Part shown: positions 1-11,395 of the stretch, piece by piece | Position numbering within the stretch: the stretch's first letter is position 1 | How the letters are laid out: each line of letters begins with the position of its first letter | Origin: Apiotrichum sp. Y4204 | Taxonomy: Eukaryota; Basidiomycota; Tremellomycetes; Trichosporonales; Trichosporonaceae | Reading direction: 5' to 3' | Assembly: GCA_025531455.1 (NCBI GenBank) | Contig: JAMYHL010000003.1 | Location: 372,001 to 436,000 of the forward strand | Length of the DNA stretch: 64,000 nucleotides | Made by a program: the position numbers and the translations under genes | Notes under the pieces: generated by a model | What the model was told of the DNA's origin: nothing | The model's input: only the letters and a program-made list of their open reading frames with translations | The model's database searches: none

Positions 1-752
1 TGCACTGCATTCCGCGCCACTGACGCCACGCCGCACAGAGCGTCATGCTTCTCCGCGACTGGAGCACAGATTTCTGAGATCGGACTCACAATGAGATTCA
101 GGCCGCCAATAACGCCGACGACGACACCGACAATGAGACCCGTGTTGCTCTTCTTCTTCGGGGCCGCTGCGTTGGCGGCATCCGCGCCGCCTGCAGAGGT
201 GCCGTCCTGGTTTTGGTTTGCGCCGGCGTCAGGAGAACCGGAGGTTTTGTCCGCGTTGCCCGAGGCCGCGGGAGGCTTTGTCTCCAGGCCTCCTGTGGGC
301 TCGGCGGCTCCATTGGCTAAGGGGCTCTCGGTGGGCCGCTGTTCGCGGTCGCGAGCGACGGACGAGGCCACCTCGTGTGGCGCATTGTTGGGATCGATCT
401 GCGCCGAGTCGGGCGCTGCTGGCGTTGCTGATGCTGCGGGTGAGATGACACCGCCATTAACCAATTCAGCGCCGTCTCCTTCATTGTCTGCTCCTGCGTT
501 TGTGGTAGGCGCGTCGCCGCGGAGTTTCTTCGTGCTGGTCGTCTTGGTGTCCTCTCCGCGGTGCGATTGCTCCTGTTCCGCCAGTTTCGGAGGAAAGATT
601 GGGCCTGGCTCCACGGTATCCTGTGGCGGCTGGATCCCGTTATTGTTGACCGATTGGGGATCTCCTTTACCCCGCGGGTTCATGGGAGGAAAGTCTTGCG
701 CGGCGACAAGGCTGGCGCCCAGGAGGACGACGAACGCGGCCCGGAGCCGCAT
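1..752 (-). CDS. Secreted/single-pass membrane stalk protein, 3' part beyond window edge
   Basis: This frame opens with ATG at 752 and stays open to the left edge. The first exon (90-752, 221 codons) starts with a signal peptide (MRLRAAFVVLLGASLVAAQ). A long low-complexity stalk rich in Ala, Pro, Gly, Asn, Asp and Thr follows. It ends in a KKKSNTG stop followed by a Gly/Val-rich hydrophobic stretch (residues about 203-221) typical of the single transmembrane helix of fungal surface proteins. A GTGAGT donor lies at 89-84. A likely acceptor after a TGAC branch would put the next exon at 1-19. The family is not recognised; a wall-stress-sensor-like or GPI/TM mucin-like architecture fits, but this is inference. 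The cytoplasmic part is outside the window. The plus-strand frame at 91-765 is its shadow. Confidence 0.7.
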   Translation of the reverse strand, partial: MRLRAAFVVLLGASLVAAQDFPPMNPRGKGDPQSVNNNGIQPPQDTVEPGPIFPPKLAEQEQSHRGEDTKTTSTKKLRGDAPTTNAGADNEGDGAELVNGGVISPAASATPAAPDSAQIDPNNAPHEVASSVARDREQRPTESPLANGAAEPTGGLETKPPAASGNADKTSGSPDAGANQNQDGTSAGGADAANAAAPKKKSNTGLIVGVVVGVIGGLNLIVSPISEICAPVAEKHDALCGVASVARNAV

Positions 753-3673
753 GTTGGATCAATGAAGGTTGTCGAAGGGCGAAGATGTGGATCTCGAGTG
801 CTCGGGATGTGACGAGCAGCTTTGCGGTCTACTCGTGTTTTGTGAGAGTCAGCTGGTGAAGATGGCAGTGCTGCGGATGAATGATGTGCCCTCCCGGACA
901 GTGCGCTCGGGCCGTTGTGGCGTGTGTGTCTGTGCGTTTGGGGTGTTTGTAGCTTGTCTGTAGCTTGTCTTGTTCGCCGCCGCTGGCCTCTGCAGCAACA
1001 GCAAGTAGCGTCGAGTGGGGTGTGAACGCCGGCGAGAATCGTGTGAAAGTGGGCTGGAGTCGGGATCCAGCTCTAGGTCTAGATGTCCAGAGCGGCGCTC
1101 TGAACGACAAATGGAGAGGAATGCGGAGTGTACAATGCTGAGGTGTGTCCAACAGCACAGAAGGAGATGTGCGACGCGGAGGACGATCTGCACGACGACA
1201 ATGTGATCTCTGCTGTCCAGCACGAGCCGTGCGATCCTGAGGTTCTGTGAGAACTCGACGAGTGTTGCAGATGAGAAGAGCAGATGGAGAGCTACAGGAG
1301 CAGATGTCTGTGTGCATTGTTCTCTGTGTGCCCGTTTTGCTGTACAGGTGAGAGCAGTGCAGCAACCTACTCGCTCGCTCGCTCGCTGGTGAGCTCGTGA
1401 CATGGACTGGTCTGGCAAAGAGCAGTCTCAGTGCCACCTTTCACCGCCTCGCGCACTCTGTGCCAAATTTCACAGGCACAACCGCTCCCAGAGAGGCCCT
1501 CTGCTCTCCTCCTCCGCTTCCAGCTTGCTCCGTTCTGCGAGATGCGAGATATGGTTCTCGATCTGACAGCAGGGCGAGATCGGGAGCCAGGATAATGCAG
1601 GGCAAGAACGTGAGAGGGGCAGTGAGAGGGGCAGAGCAGAGACGCTGTGCGGAATGAACAACCGGGGACATTGCCCACCCCCCAGCTGAGAGCATCTCAG
1701 GAACCGCGAGGCGGTGCGCTGCCTGCACTTTATTGTTATCCTCATCTCTTGAGGTCTCTCTCTCTTTTCTCGACATGTTTCAACACTTTAAATCCTCCGC
1801 ACATCCTCCCGCCTCCCTCCACAGCAGTGCTATTCACGACGATAGAGAGGCACTGGCTGCTGCGCCAGGGGGTGCGCGCAGAGATACTCGCCCATCACGC
1901 GCCTGTCCCCGCTGAGGCCCAGTACCCCCAGTCCAGAATACTCGCGTACCCCGAGCGCGCGTAGATTGCGGTGTCCAGAATGAGAGAGAGTGCATTGCTG
2001 ATTACTGTGCCATAGGACGCGTACAGCGAAACTAATCAGTGCGGCTTCGTAGCTTGATAGTAGCTTGATATTCTTGACCCCTCCAGCATTAGCCACTCGA
2101 TTGCACTCGACAATCCCAGGAATGGGCGGACCCATCATGCAATCAGGGCGGCATGGCTGACTTCCGCTGTTCGGCAGCAGTACCGGCAAACCACGATCAA
2201 GCAGCGAGAGCCCTCCCACTCGCTCCGCAACTCTCGGTGCCGTACGCTGCCGGCACGCCCCTCCAGCACCATACAGTGAAACGCGGAACACAGGCGCTCC
2301 TAGCTGCGAGTCGGGAATAAGGTTCGGGGAGTGGGGGGGAGGGCATAAGCGCGCCTATACGGCACCCAGGAGCGTGGAGGGGAGGAATAAAGAGAGAAAC
2401 CCCAGGCAGAGAATCACATCACCGCAGGATGCAGGACGTAAGGCTGATCTGGTACTTGCCTGAGCCTGTGCGCTAGAGTCCCGAGCCTGAAGCTTGTTTC
2501 CTCGAGAAAGTGTACAGCCGCCGAGCCCGCCGAGCTGAGCTGGGTGCAGGACTAGCTCCGCTCGTGCTCACCTCCAATCTCCAGTCTTGCCGCCAGTGTC
2601 TGGGAGCGGTGCACGCCAAACTGTAGCTCTCGGCGAGCGGAGATGTCGTGCTGACAACAGCGCCGCTAATTCGCCAATCTTGTCGCCCGTGCGTGGCAGC
2701 CGTCCTCTGAGCGCGAGATAGTCGTCAACGACAGGGGTCTCGACCGCTTGTCCTGTAGGATCAAGCTCTGCGTAGTCGCGCTTGACATGAGCGCCTGACG
2801 CGCCTCCTCCGTGCTTGGAGGGTGTCGTGAGATGACGCTCGGCGTCAAGGAGGCCTACAGCAGCTATTTTGGCACACGTTCTGTGTCCGTGGCCTCTAGA
2901 TTGAGCTCTGGATTCTCATGAACTCGTGTCCTTTCTTCCACGGCCTTCGTGTCCTATCAATGGCACCGCCAATCTACTCAGAAGCTCCGAACCCCATGTC
3001 AATGGGCTCCGCCGGAGGGATAGACTCTTGCTCGTAGGCGGTGTCCTATATCGGCGAGATCCCCGACGACCGCTAAGGAGGGCGATGGTGCGATGGCAAT
3101 GCACATCGGATCCGAGTGTCGGTGACTGACGACTTACCGCTGCGCTGGAACAGTGTGATATTGTGGACGTGAGATCAGTCGTACAAGCCAGATGCTCTCT
3201 GCTGCTTTCGTATGTCGGCGACAAGCGAGTGCCCGGGACGACTTGAGATGTCGCTTTGGCTATTTGACGGTGGAACAGCGACATTTACGGTTGTCAGGTG
3301 ATGGTAGTCTGGTTCTCGCTCTGTGCACTCATCATCTAGCCACACTCGCTCCGTACAGACAGAGCTCGATCAATCTCGCGTGCGTCGGTGGCCAACTGTG
3401 CTCTCCGTTATATTTGTGGCATCCAGCAACCTTCAGGTGAGCTGGGCCAATCGTCAGGTTCGTAACAGCAGCTTCATGCTAGCAGTGTCAGAAAGCCTGT
3501 CAGATCTGATGTCCGCGCCTCATTTGCCTGGCCGGGATCTACGCCATGCATATCCTACATCCGCCGGCCGTGCAGCCAGCGGCGGCGCCCCGCCGCGCCA
3601 TTCAATGTTCTGTGCAGATGCGTCTATTCGGTCCCGCGATGCACTGGGACCAGGTGGTTTCTCCTCCTCTCAT
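753..3673. other. Gene-free region, promoter side of the stalk gene
   Basis: I see no frame with codon bias, family motif or splice-compatible exon chain on either strand. The frames present (for example minus 1830-2291) have the Arg/Ser/Pro-rich look of chance frames in GC-rich DNA. The stretch next to 752 should hold the promoter and leader of the minus-strand stalk gene, and the right end the 3' UTR of the PQ-loop gene. Small local duplications occur: an 11-mer gtagcttgtct twice at about 949-970 and an 11-mer gtagcttgata twice at about 2047-2070. Confidence 0.5.
1371..1387. repeat. (TCGC)n microsatellite, about four units
   Basis: A perfect TCGC tandem run is visible. It lies in the gene-free region upstream of the stalk gene. 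Confidence 0.8.
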
Positions 3674-4971
3674 CTAGTCGGAATCGCTCTCCTCGTCGAG
3701 GAACACCTTGCCAGTGTGCCTGTCCTGCCAGCTGTACACGGCAAACTGGGCGAGCACAAAGAGGTCGAGGAAGACGGTGAGCGCGGCCCCCGCGATCCAG
3801 CTCAGGTTGGCAAGCAAGTACTGCTGGTCCCGCGACTTGGCGAGAATGGACACGACGTACGTGACGTTTCCAGTGATGGAGAAGAAGAACATGGCGAGCG
3901 AAAGGCCCTCACAGCGGGTCTTGAAGTTGTGAAAGATCTGAGGCACGCGGGAGCCGAGGTATAGCAGGCAGCTGGCGTATCCCAGCAGCTGGGACTTCCA
4001 CTCGAGCTCGACGCCGCCGGCAGGTCCGCCGGGCTGCGTCGGCTTGTCTGGCCCGCTCACCTCCAGGCCGATGAAGCCGAAGGCGATAACGAACGCGAGC
4101 ATGAGCGGGTACGCGATGTACGGCGAGATCACCGGCGCGGCAGAGGTAGGCGGAGGTACCAGCAGCGGCTGGCGTTCTGTCCGCCGGCGCAGCGCGCGGT
4201 AGTAGTACACCTGGATGAGGAGGATGATGTCGCAAAGCGAGTACTGAATTGTCAGCGGTGGTCATGTGATCGCTGGTGCCGTGGTCTCGGGTGACTGTGA
4301 TGGAGCGGGGTCGGAATTCTGAACAGGAATCTGCATAGCACTGTCGGCACCGCCGATGTACACGCATGCTCGGCGAGTGTCGGTCTGCACAGCTGGCATG
4401 TGCCAAAAGCAGGAGCTGCACTGGTGGCGGGTCACGGGGACGCTCCGGATTGGTGGCAGGGCCGGAGGCCGAGGTTGCCACTTTCGGCGTCGGAGCGCCA
4501 TTCAACGAACCGTCGTGCGAGATTGCCCAACGCTTCCACGCCGACCATCAAGCCACCACCACCGTGCATCGAGCCTTCTCCCTCCATCCAGCTGTGGAGC
4601 TCGCCCCCAAATGGCACTCACGTAGACAGCCAATATGATCATTGTCGGGAGCAGGCCGGCCATGACCCCACCAACGAGGTTGGTGAGGTCGCCCGCGAGC
4701 CAGATGACGATGAACGCGACACTGAGGCCCTCTCCGCTCTTGGTGATGAAGTTGGTGTAGACTGGCGTGAGTTTGGAAGCTGGAGCACGCTGGTGGGCGA
4801 CTAACTCTGTGGGCTGGAGTCAGCTTTGTCTGTGGGGAGAAGCCTGGACCTACCTGTATACGATGAGCCAGCACGCGATGCTCATGTATCCGAACTGCGA
4901 GTGAGCTCAACTCGAAGTGTGCTGAACAGCTCACTTACCGCTGAGGATAATTCTGACGGCGACAGCTGCAT
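3674..4971 (-). CDS. PQ-loop repeat transporter (Ypq1/PQLC2-like, vacuolar cationic amino acid exporter)
   Basis: Spliced from five exons (4939-4971, 4854-4894, 4806-4813, 4622-4761, 3674-4243) to 263 aa. It carries two PQ-loop units: the first reads ACWLIVY-SPQ-IYTNFITKSGEGLS, the second LLYLGSRVPQIFHNF with KTRCEGLSLAMF. Seven hydrophobic segments are visible and a short acidic tail (DEESDSD) ends the protein. The family exports cationic amino acids or cystine from the vacuole/lysosome; substrate here is inferred from the Ypq1-like layout (LPTMIILAVYYSLCDIILL). The Pro-Gln of the first loop is encoded by an 8-nt microexon flanked by introns of 40 and 44 nt. Skipping it would break the frame. 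The fourth intron (4244-4621, 378 nt) is much longer than the others. The start was chosen because the 11-codon first exon joins in phase to FGYMSIACW. Confidence 0.9.
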
Positions 4972-5277
4972 GGTTGGTGGTGTGGGTGATGGTCAAGATG
5001 AGAAGTAATATCGGAGTAAAAAAAAAACTGATAGATAAGTCGAGTAGGAAGGAGTTAGTGCCATCTGAAAGCCGAGTCGGGTGGCGCAAAGTGGCGTTAG
5101 TGGGGGGCCGATAACGGCCGTGCACCCACCCTCCAGGCACCATTTCAAGCCCACTCGCAAGCTCCACCAGACATGTCCACCCGTCCACCCCCCCACAACC
5201 CCAAAGACCCAAAAACCCATGTTGCATACCGACATTAAGAGGTGTGTGTATGTTTATGATGCTGTATGTGTGCTATG
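4972..5277. other. Spacer between PQ-loop gene and Bre4-like gene
   Basis: Short spacer with no gene. It serves as promoter and leader of the PQ-loop gene and 3' end of the upstream minus-strand gene. A run of ten A (5018-5027), T on the transcribed strand, lies about 50 nt before the PQ-loop start. Confidence 0.6.
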
Positions 5278-8200
5278 CTACATAGTGGCGTTCACGTCGA
5301 GGAACGCCTGGGTGCCGAACAGGGTGCGCGCGGCAGCGAGCAGCTGGGAGTCAGCAATCCGGTAATTTAATAATGGACCCACCTCGTCAATGCTGTTTAT
5401 CGCCTCGCCCAGCGCCTCGTTCTCCGCCATGCCGTACAGGACCGAAAGCTCGGCGTGCAGTCCGTGCGGGTCCTGGCCTTCGTCCTTCTCATCCTCATCC
5501 TCACTCCGATACTCTTTACTCTCCTCGGCTTTGGGGGTACCTATCATCCTGCGGAGGTTATGTCTCGCGCGCCGGGACCGGACGACATGTGCGTGCTCGT
5601 CCGTTGCCTCCATGACGTCTCCAAGGGGCACGCGGGGGCTAGGAAGTAGCTGAGGGAGCGGCGCCCGCGAGCGGAACGCCTGCGCCGTCGCCCACAGGTT
5701 CATCAGGATTGAAGAAACGAGTTCGCGGCGGATGGGGAGAACGTCCAGTACAGTGGCTTTCCGCGGGAGTGAGAAGCGTAGGGTGCGGATCTCGCCGAAT
5801 GTCTCAATCAAGCGCTCCGTGAGATCAATCACCTCGCCGTACAGCTTCACGGGACGGGGGAGAAGGGAGATCTCCTGCCGCTGGATTGATACAAGCATCC
5901 GGCTCCGGCGGATGTGTCGTCGAACCTGCGCTTCGATACCCGCATACGTCCTGTTCGGGGCGCGATACACGCCCGGCCGCAGGAGATCGCGACTCATGCG
6001 GAGGTAATACTCTGTGATCTGGTCCATGGTGTCCGCGACGCCGTGGAAGTACTGCACACGCGCGTGGATCGGCCACATCCATGTTCCGATGAGGACGGCG
6101 GCCGCGATGCCGATCACAATATCCACAAAGCGCTCCCACGCGATCCGAAAAACACTGCTGCCGCGGTCTAGTCCCAAGTACCGGATGAAGATGATGGGTG
6201 GCAGAGTAATTCCCCTGCAGGTGTGAGCGAGAGTGAGGGAAGTCACCTACGTGATGACGCCGATGGGCGCGACGGATGTGAATAGGATGGTGTACGATAT
6301 GGGCACTGCGCACGCGGTCGCGAGCGTGACGAGGCCGTACGGGTTGTCGCCTGCAATTATGGCGCACTGCGGTCAGCGTTTTCACACCCCTAGCCCTCGT
6401 TCAACTCACGACATATCCCACAACCGCGCCAATCAGTGTCCCGAGCATGCGGTAGAACCCAATCTTCATTGTCGCTCCCGTCGTAACTTCAATGACAAAC
6501 ATGAAGCTGACGACCATCCACGGCCCGCGCGACTCGTCGTACCATGAGCGACCTGCGTTCCCCAGAGGCATGAAAGCGGGGATAGAGAGCAGCATGATTC
6601 CGATAGTCTGTTTGACCGCAAAGTGTCCGTGGCGCGAGTGCTTCGCTTTATGCACGGCCTTCGAGATGGCCACCCGTGCTGGAGCGTTAGAGCAGAAAGC
6701 ATTTTTCACTTACCAATGATAACCTCCCGGCGGTCCCAGAGCGAGCGCCATGCCGCATGAATCCGCGCTGGCCAGTCCGCGTGATCGTGCACGCGCGGCT
6801 TCGCATCCTGCACGCGCGCGGCGTGCGCAAAGTCGCGATCCTGGTCGTCTTCCTCTGGGTCATCCTGCTCTGGAGGCAGCTCACCCGCGACTGGTATGAG
6901 TAAGAACATTCAAAGTCCACTCACTGGTGGGGAAGATGGGCGCTTCGGGAGTGACCTTAGTCCATGGCCAAATGATGCCCGGGAAGATCCAGCGTGGACG
7001 CGTGCTCACTCCCCGGAGACGGGCGGCGTAGTCTAGCAGGTGGGCCGCATCCTTTGCCAGATCCAGCAGCGCAATCATGTAGAATGCGATCCGGAAGCGG
7101 TCCTCGTCGTCCAGCCAGTCCGCCGAGGTAACCTGATCTTCGAACACGACGCTCCGTGGGGTGACGGGCAGCGGCGTCGCAGGCGAGCGGGGAGTGCCCG
7201 CACCCCTCGGCGTGCCAAACTCTCCAAACTCGATGATACCGCTCAGACGCTTCTCGAGGTCGTCCCGTGCTACTTGGAGCGCTGCCCTAAGCTCCGCAAC
7301 ACATTCCGCATGATCGGCGCTGTTCTCAAGCTTTGGCTTCGTCCCCGGGGGATTCCAGTCACATGCAGCCGCAATGTCGTCCGCGGCAAACTTGAGCACC
7401 GCTACGATCGCGTCGCTGAGCGCCGTACATGTCTGCGTGAGCTTTGTGCGGGCCGGAGACAGGGACTCGGGCCTGAGGGGTGGCAGTGTGCGCTCGGCAT
7501 GGGTCGCGACGCGCGAGAGGTGCCTCGCGAGCTGTGTCGCTGAAACGCCCTGATCTGGTGGTATGGGTGTTGATATACCCGACGCCATGACCGACGCTGG
7601 CCGGAGGGACACGCGGCTCGAGCGGATGGATGGTGTCCCATGTCCGCTGGTACGCGACGCAGGGCGAGACGCGGGGGTCGCAAACGTGCGTTCCAAGGCT
7701 GTCCGAATACGTTCTCCTGGCACATGGCCCGTCGGCCCGAGGATGGGATTCTTTTGGAGGCGCCCGAGGGCGCTCACGACGGGGCGGAGGGCGGCTGGAT
7801 CCTGTCGCGCGCGCACAATGTCGAGTGCGTACGCCGCGTGCGTGCCCCGCACAGTGGAGACTTCGGCGCGGAGGCGGGCCGCGAGGTGCTGTTGTGTGCT
7901 AAGCGGCAAAGGCTGGTCCTCAAGCGCTTTGGCGGAGAGCGGTGAGACGGGTGAGCGGCTGTCGACTTGCTCGGGATGGAGGATGGTCGCGAGGGACATG
8001 GGGAGGAGCTCGCATGTTGTGGTTACTGAACGAACAATCTGGGCGCCGACGAGCGGGGAGGAGGCGTGTTGCGTGAGGAGCGCGCCGAGGATGGTGGAGA
8101 AGGCGTAGGCGAAGAGCGCGACGAAGAAGGGGTGCAGGAAGATGCGGGCCGCAAACTGGTGTTAGATGGAGGGGAGCCTGGAGACCTACGCCATCAGTAG

Positions 8201-8946
8201 CCTGCTCGGTGGTCAGGACAAAGATCGGGTAGAACATGGCCGCACGGCATGCGACGTTCAGGCGTGGGGCGTAGCTTCGCAGCGTACCGCCTAGGGCATT
8301 AGTAATCACGAGCAGAGGTCCGAGGACGAGTCTTAAGCGGACTCGCGCCCTTTGCTACACTCACAGACCATGGACAACACTGTCAGTCCGAGACCGAGCA
8401 CAAGGCGCGCCTCTGCCGCGTCCGCCCCGTAGTGTCCACCACACCATGCTGATACGGCGACCACGGCTGTTGACCAGCCGAGCCCTGCGATGGCCCCGAG
8501 AATGTTCGCCGCTGGTGTCAGTTTGCTGTTACCTATCTCGCTTCTGCCCTGTCTCACTATTGTTCTCTATCTGCTGAGACACGCGGCCACGGGGGAAGAA
8601 GAAGAGAACGACAGAGGTGTAACACAGAAACGCATATCTGGGGTTGGTTAGTCATGGTCAGTGCGCGAGAAGAATCATTTCTCATTATATAGTGTCACTC
8701 CGCACGGCCACGGCTTCGGGTCCATTTCGGCGGCACACGTCCCCTCCATTCAACTCACTCTCCTGCCAGACGATTGAGGCTGTGGACCACTACAAACAAG
8801 AACGCAAGAAAGGCAACGAGGACAGGCGCGAGCATGGGCCGGAGCTTGGCTGACCACGGGGGTAGGGATGACGGCCATATTCGTAGCCATAACGGCATGG
8901 CGATCGGCGTGCGAGCCGGCTTCGCGGTGCCGGGCGACGCGCTCAT
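5278..8946 (-). CDS. Bre4/FUSC-type multi-pass membrane protein (ArAE_2_N - FUSC_2 - DUF2421 architecture)
   Basis: Ten exons (8759-8946, 8558-8637, 8365-8511, 8190-8290, 6925-8155, 6714-6890, 6410-6678, 6251-6366, 5383-6214, 5278-5343) give about 1068 aa. The N-terminal half has the membrane segments expected of the 'ER transporter 6TM N-terminal' region (for example YTSVVLFFFPRGRV and the stretch from LHPFFVALF). A long cytosolic loop follows, then a FUSC-like bundle (PAFMPLG...SWYDESRGPWMVVSF, ATACAVPISYTILF, VDIVIGIAAAVLIGTW). The C-terminal helical domain is of DUF2421 type. Related yeast proteins affect brefeldin A sensitivity; fungal and bacterial FUSC proteins are thought to export aromatic acids. 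Substrate is unknown. The start at 8946 precedes the first hydrophobic block by about 40 residues. The last intron (5344-5382, 39 nt) has clean signals but is in frame, so a form 13 residues longer is possible. Confidence 0.82.
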
Positions 8947-9448
8947 GCTGGCACGACCGCCGGCTGGGAGGTGATGTCGAGGGCGATTTGAGATCGAGAC
9001 AGACGGTCAGCACGCGGTGTTTGAGAGATTTGAGAGCATCTCGAACGGTGCTCGGACCATTTCAAAGCTGTATGTTGGACACCAAGATTTCTTTCCAAAC
9101 CTTCCGCAGTTCCCCGACTGACCACATTCCGCGATCGGAACCTTATTCAATTCTCAATTCAGACTAAAGAGATTAGATAAGAACCCCCCACGACCACATC
9201 ACTTCTAAGTACTTTTTTTGATCACGCCACTTCCTCGTGCAGATTCAGGTTCTTTCTTGTCTGGTCCCGCCCCGAGAGGTTGCCGCTAATGACGGCCGAC
9301 AGCCGTGCCTATCGGCTCAACAAAATACCTCGAGTGACTAGTCCATCGAACAGACCCACATCTCGTAGCCAGCTCAGCTCTTCGATCTCGCATACCCTCG
9401 ACACTCTACTATCTCTATCACCAGTTGAGCACACAGTCGCGGCTCACG
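8947..9448. promoter_or_regulatory. Divergent promoter between the Bre4-like gene and MTHFR
   Basis: About 500 bp separates two start codons pointing away from each other, so it must contain both promoters. The MTHFR side is rich in CT and TC blocks (9370-9445), as in many fungal leaders. A T-run lies near 9214. I see no clear TATA box. Confidence 0.6.
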
Positions 9449-11395
9449 ATGCCGCACCTCACCACCCTAATGGAGTCGGCGACGACGCCGTTCCACACTT
9501 TCGAGTTCTTCCCGCCGCGCACGGAACCCGGTCTCGCCAACCTCCTGGACCGTATCCGGCGCCTGTGCTCGCCGCCGCTGCGTGCACCCATCGCCGTGTC
9601 CGTGACATGGGGCGCGGGCGGGTCAACGGCGGATCGCTCGCTCGAGCTCGCCGAGGAGATTGCGAGCATGGGCATCGAGGTCATCCTCCACCTGACGTGC
9701 ACGAACATGCCGGTCGACAAGATCGATACAGCGCTCCGCCGCGCGCGAGAGATTGGCATCACCAACATCCTCGCGCTCCGTGGCGACGCACCCCGCAGTG
9801 CCGAGTACGCGCTCGATGCCAACGACTATGTGGACGAGTTTCAGCACGCCGACGACCTCATCCGCCATATCCGCAAACAGTACGGTGACTACTTCTGCAT
9901 CGGTGTCGCTGGATACCCTACCCCGCACCCCGATAGCGAGAGCCAGAACGCCGACCTCGAGTGGCTCAAGGTCAAGTGCGAGGCGGGCGCCGACTACATT
10001 ATCACGCAGCTATTCTACGACGTCCCTGCGTTTGAGCAGTGGGTCGCTAGCTGCCGCAAGATTGGTGGGTGATGAGAACTTCTAATGGCATGCCCTGTAA
10101 GCATCCTTACCGAGCTCACACGCCCAGGCATCAAGCAGCCTATCATCCCCGGCGTCATGCCGATTCAGAACTACAGCTCGTTCCGGCGACTTATCAACCT
10201 CACAAAGTGCACGGTGCCCGACCGCATCATGAACGACCTGCAGCCGATCAAGGCCGACGACGCCGCCGTGAAGATGTACGGTGCCAAGCTCGCGACCGAG
10301 ATGGTCCAGCGCCTCATTGAGTCTGAGCTTGTTCCCGGTGTTCACTTCTGCACGCTCAACCTCGAAAAGTCGGTGCGCACGATCCTTGATAACCTGCGCT
10401 GGACGGCGGTACGCCAGAGCTCCAACACCGGCTCGCCCCTCGGACGGCACAACCAGCTCATAGCCGATGATTCGATCACGCCCGGCGTTGGCGCGGAGGG
10501 CATGCTCTCCATCTCTCCGTCGGACGCCAGCGTGCTCGCGCAGTGGGGTCTGAGCCGCACCACGTCCAACCACGGTGCCATTCACAATGTCACGGCCATC
10601 AAGCCACCGCAGCCGATTGGCGAGGACGCATGGGACGAGTTCCCAAACGGTCGTTTCACGGACGTGCGCTCCCCGGCGTACGGTGAAATCGACGGGTGGG
10701 GATCGGGTCTTAAGACTACCCCGGCGCAGGCTCTCAAGGAATGGGGAACGCCGACAACTCTTGCCGACCTTTCGGCGCTCTTCACGCGCTACCTCAAGAG
10801 CGACCCAGCGACGCCGACCACGCCGTTCTGCGACATGCCCCTGTCTCCCGAATCTGAGAGCGTCCTCCCGGAACTCATCAAGCTCAACTCGCCCGAGCTG
10901 CGGCATTGGACCGTCGGCTCGCAGCCCGCTGTCGACGCTGCTCCCTCCGAGGACCCGGTGCACGGCTGGGGCCCGCCGGGGGGCTACGTCTTCCAGAAGG
11001 CGTTTGTCGAGTTTTTCGTCCCCCTCGCCGAGGTGCAGCGGCTGGAACGCAAGCTTGTGGCGCTCGCCCGCGGCGGCTCGATCAGCATGTACGCATCGAA
11101 CCGGCGCGGCGATTACCTGACGAACGCGCCAAAGGACGCAGTGAATGCGGTTACGTGGGCAGTCTTCCCGGGCCAGGAGATTGTGCAGTCTACGATCATT
11201 GAGGAGATATCGTTCCTCTCGTGGAAGGAGGAGGCGTTTGACATCTGGCGCGAGTGGTCGCTCCTCTACCCGCGCGGCTCGCCCGCCCGCGACCTCCTCC
11301 AGGACGTGAGCGAAAACTGGTGGCTCGTCAGCCTCATCCACCACGACTACAAGGACGAGAAGGGCCTCTGGCGCTTCCTCCTGGAGGAGGACTAG
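9449..11395 (+). CDS. MET13: Methylenetetrahydrofolate reductase (NAD(P)H)
   Basis: Two exons (9449-10064 and 10128-11395) join in phase to 627 aa. The enzyme reduces 5,10-methylene-THF to 5-methyl-THF for methionine synthesis in the cytosol, using FAD. The N-terminal catalytic barrel shows FEFFPPRTEPGLANL, VSVTWGAGG, LTCTNMP, ILALRGDAPR, and IITQLFYDV. The C-terminal eukaryotic regulatory domain ends with WGPPGGYVFQKAFVEFF and NWWLVSLIHHDY near the stop. The ATG at 9449 is the first in frame; an upstream in-frame TTG (9425) is not a likely start. The 63-nt intron lies after ...CRKIG, inside the barrel. Yeast has two forms (Met12, Met13); I cannot assign between them. A 420-aa open frame on the opposite strand is a shadow. 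Confidence 0.96.

Noticed and set aside
10082..11344. Minus-strand open frame of 420 codons opposite MTHFR
   Set aside because: The composition is that of a reverse-complement shadow, with no motifs; the plus strand encodes a clear enzyme.
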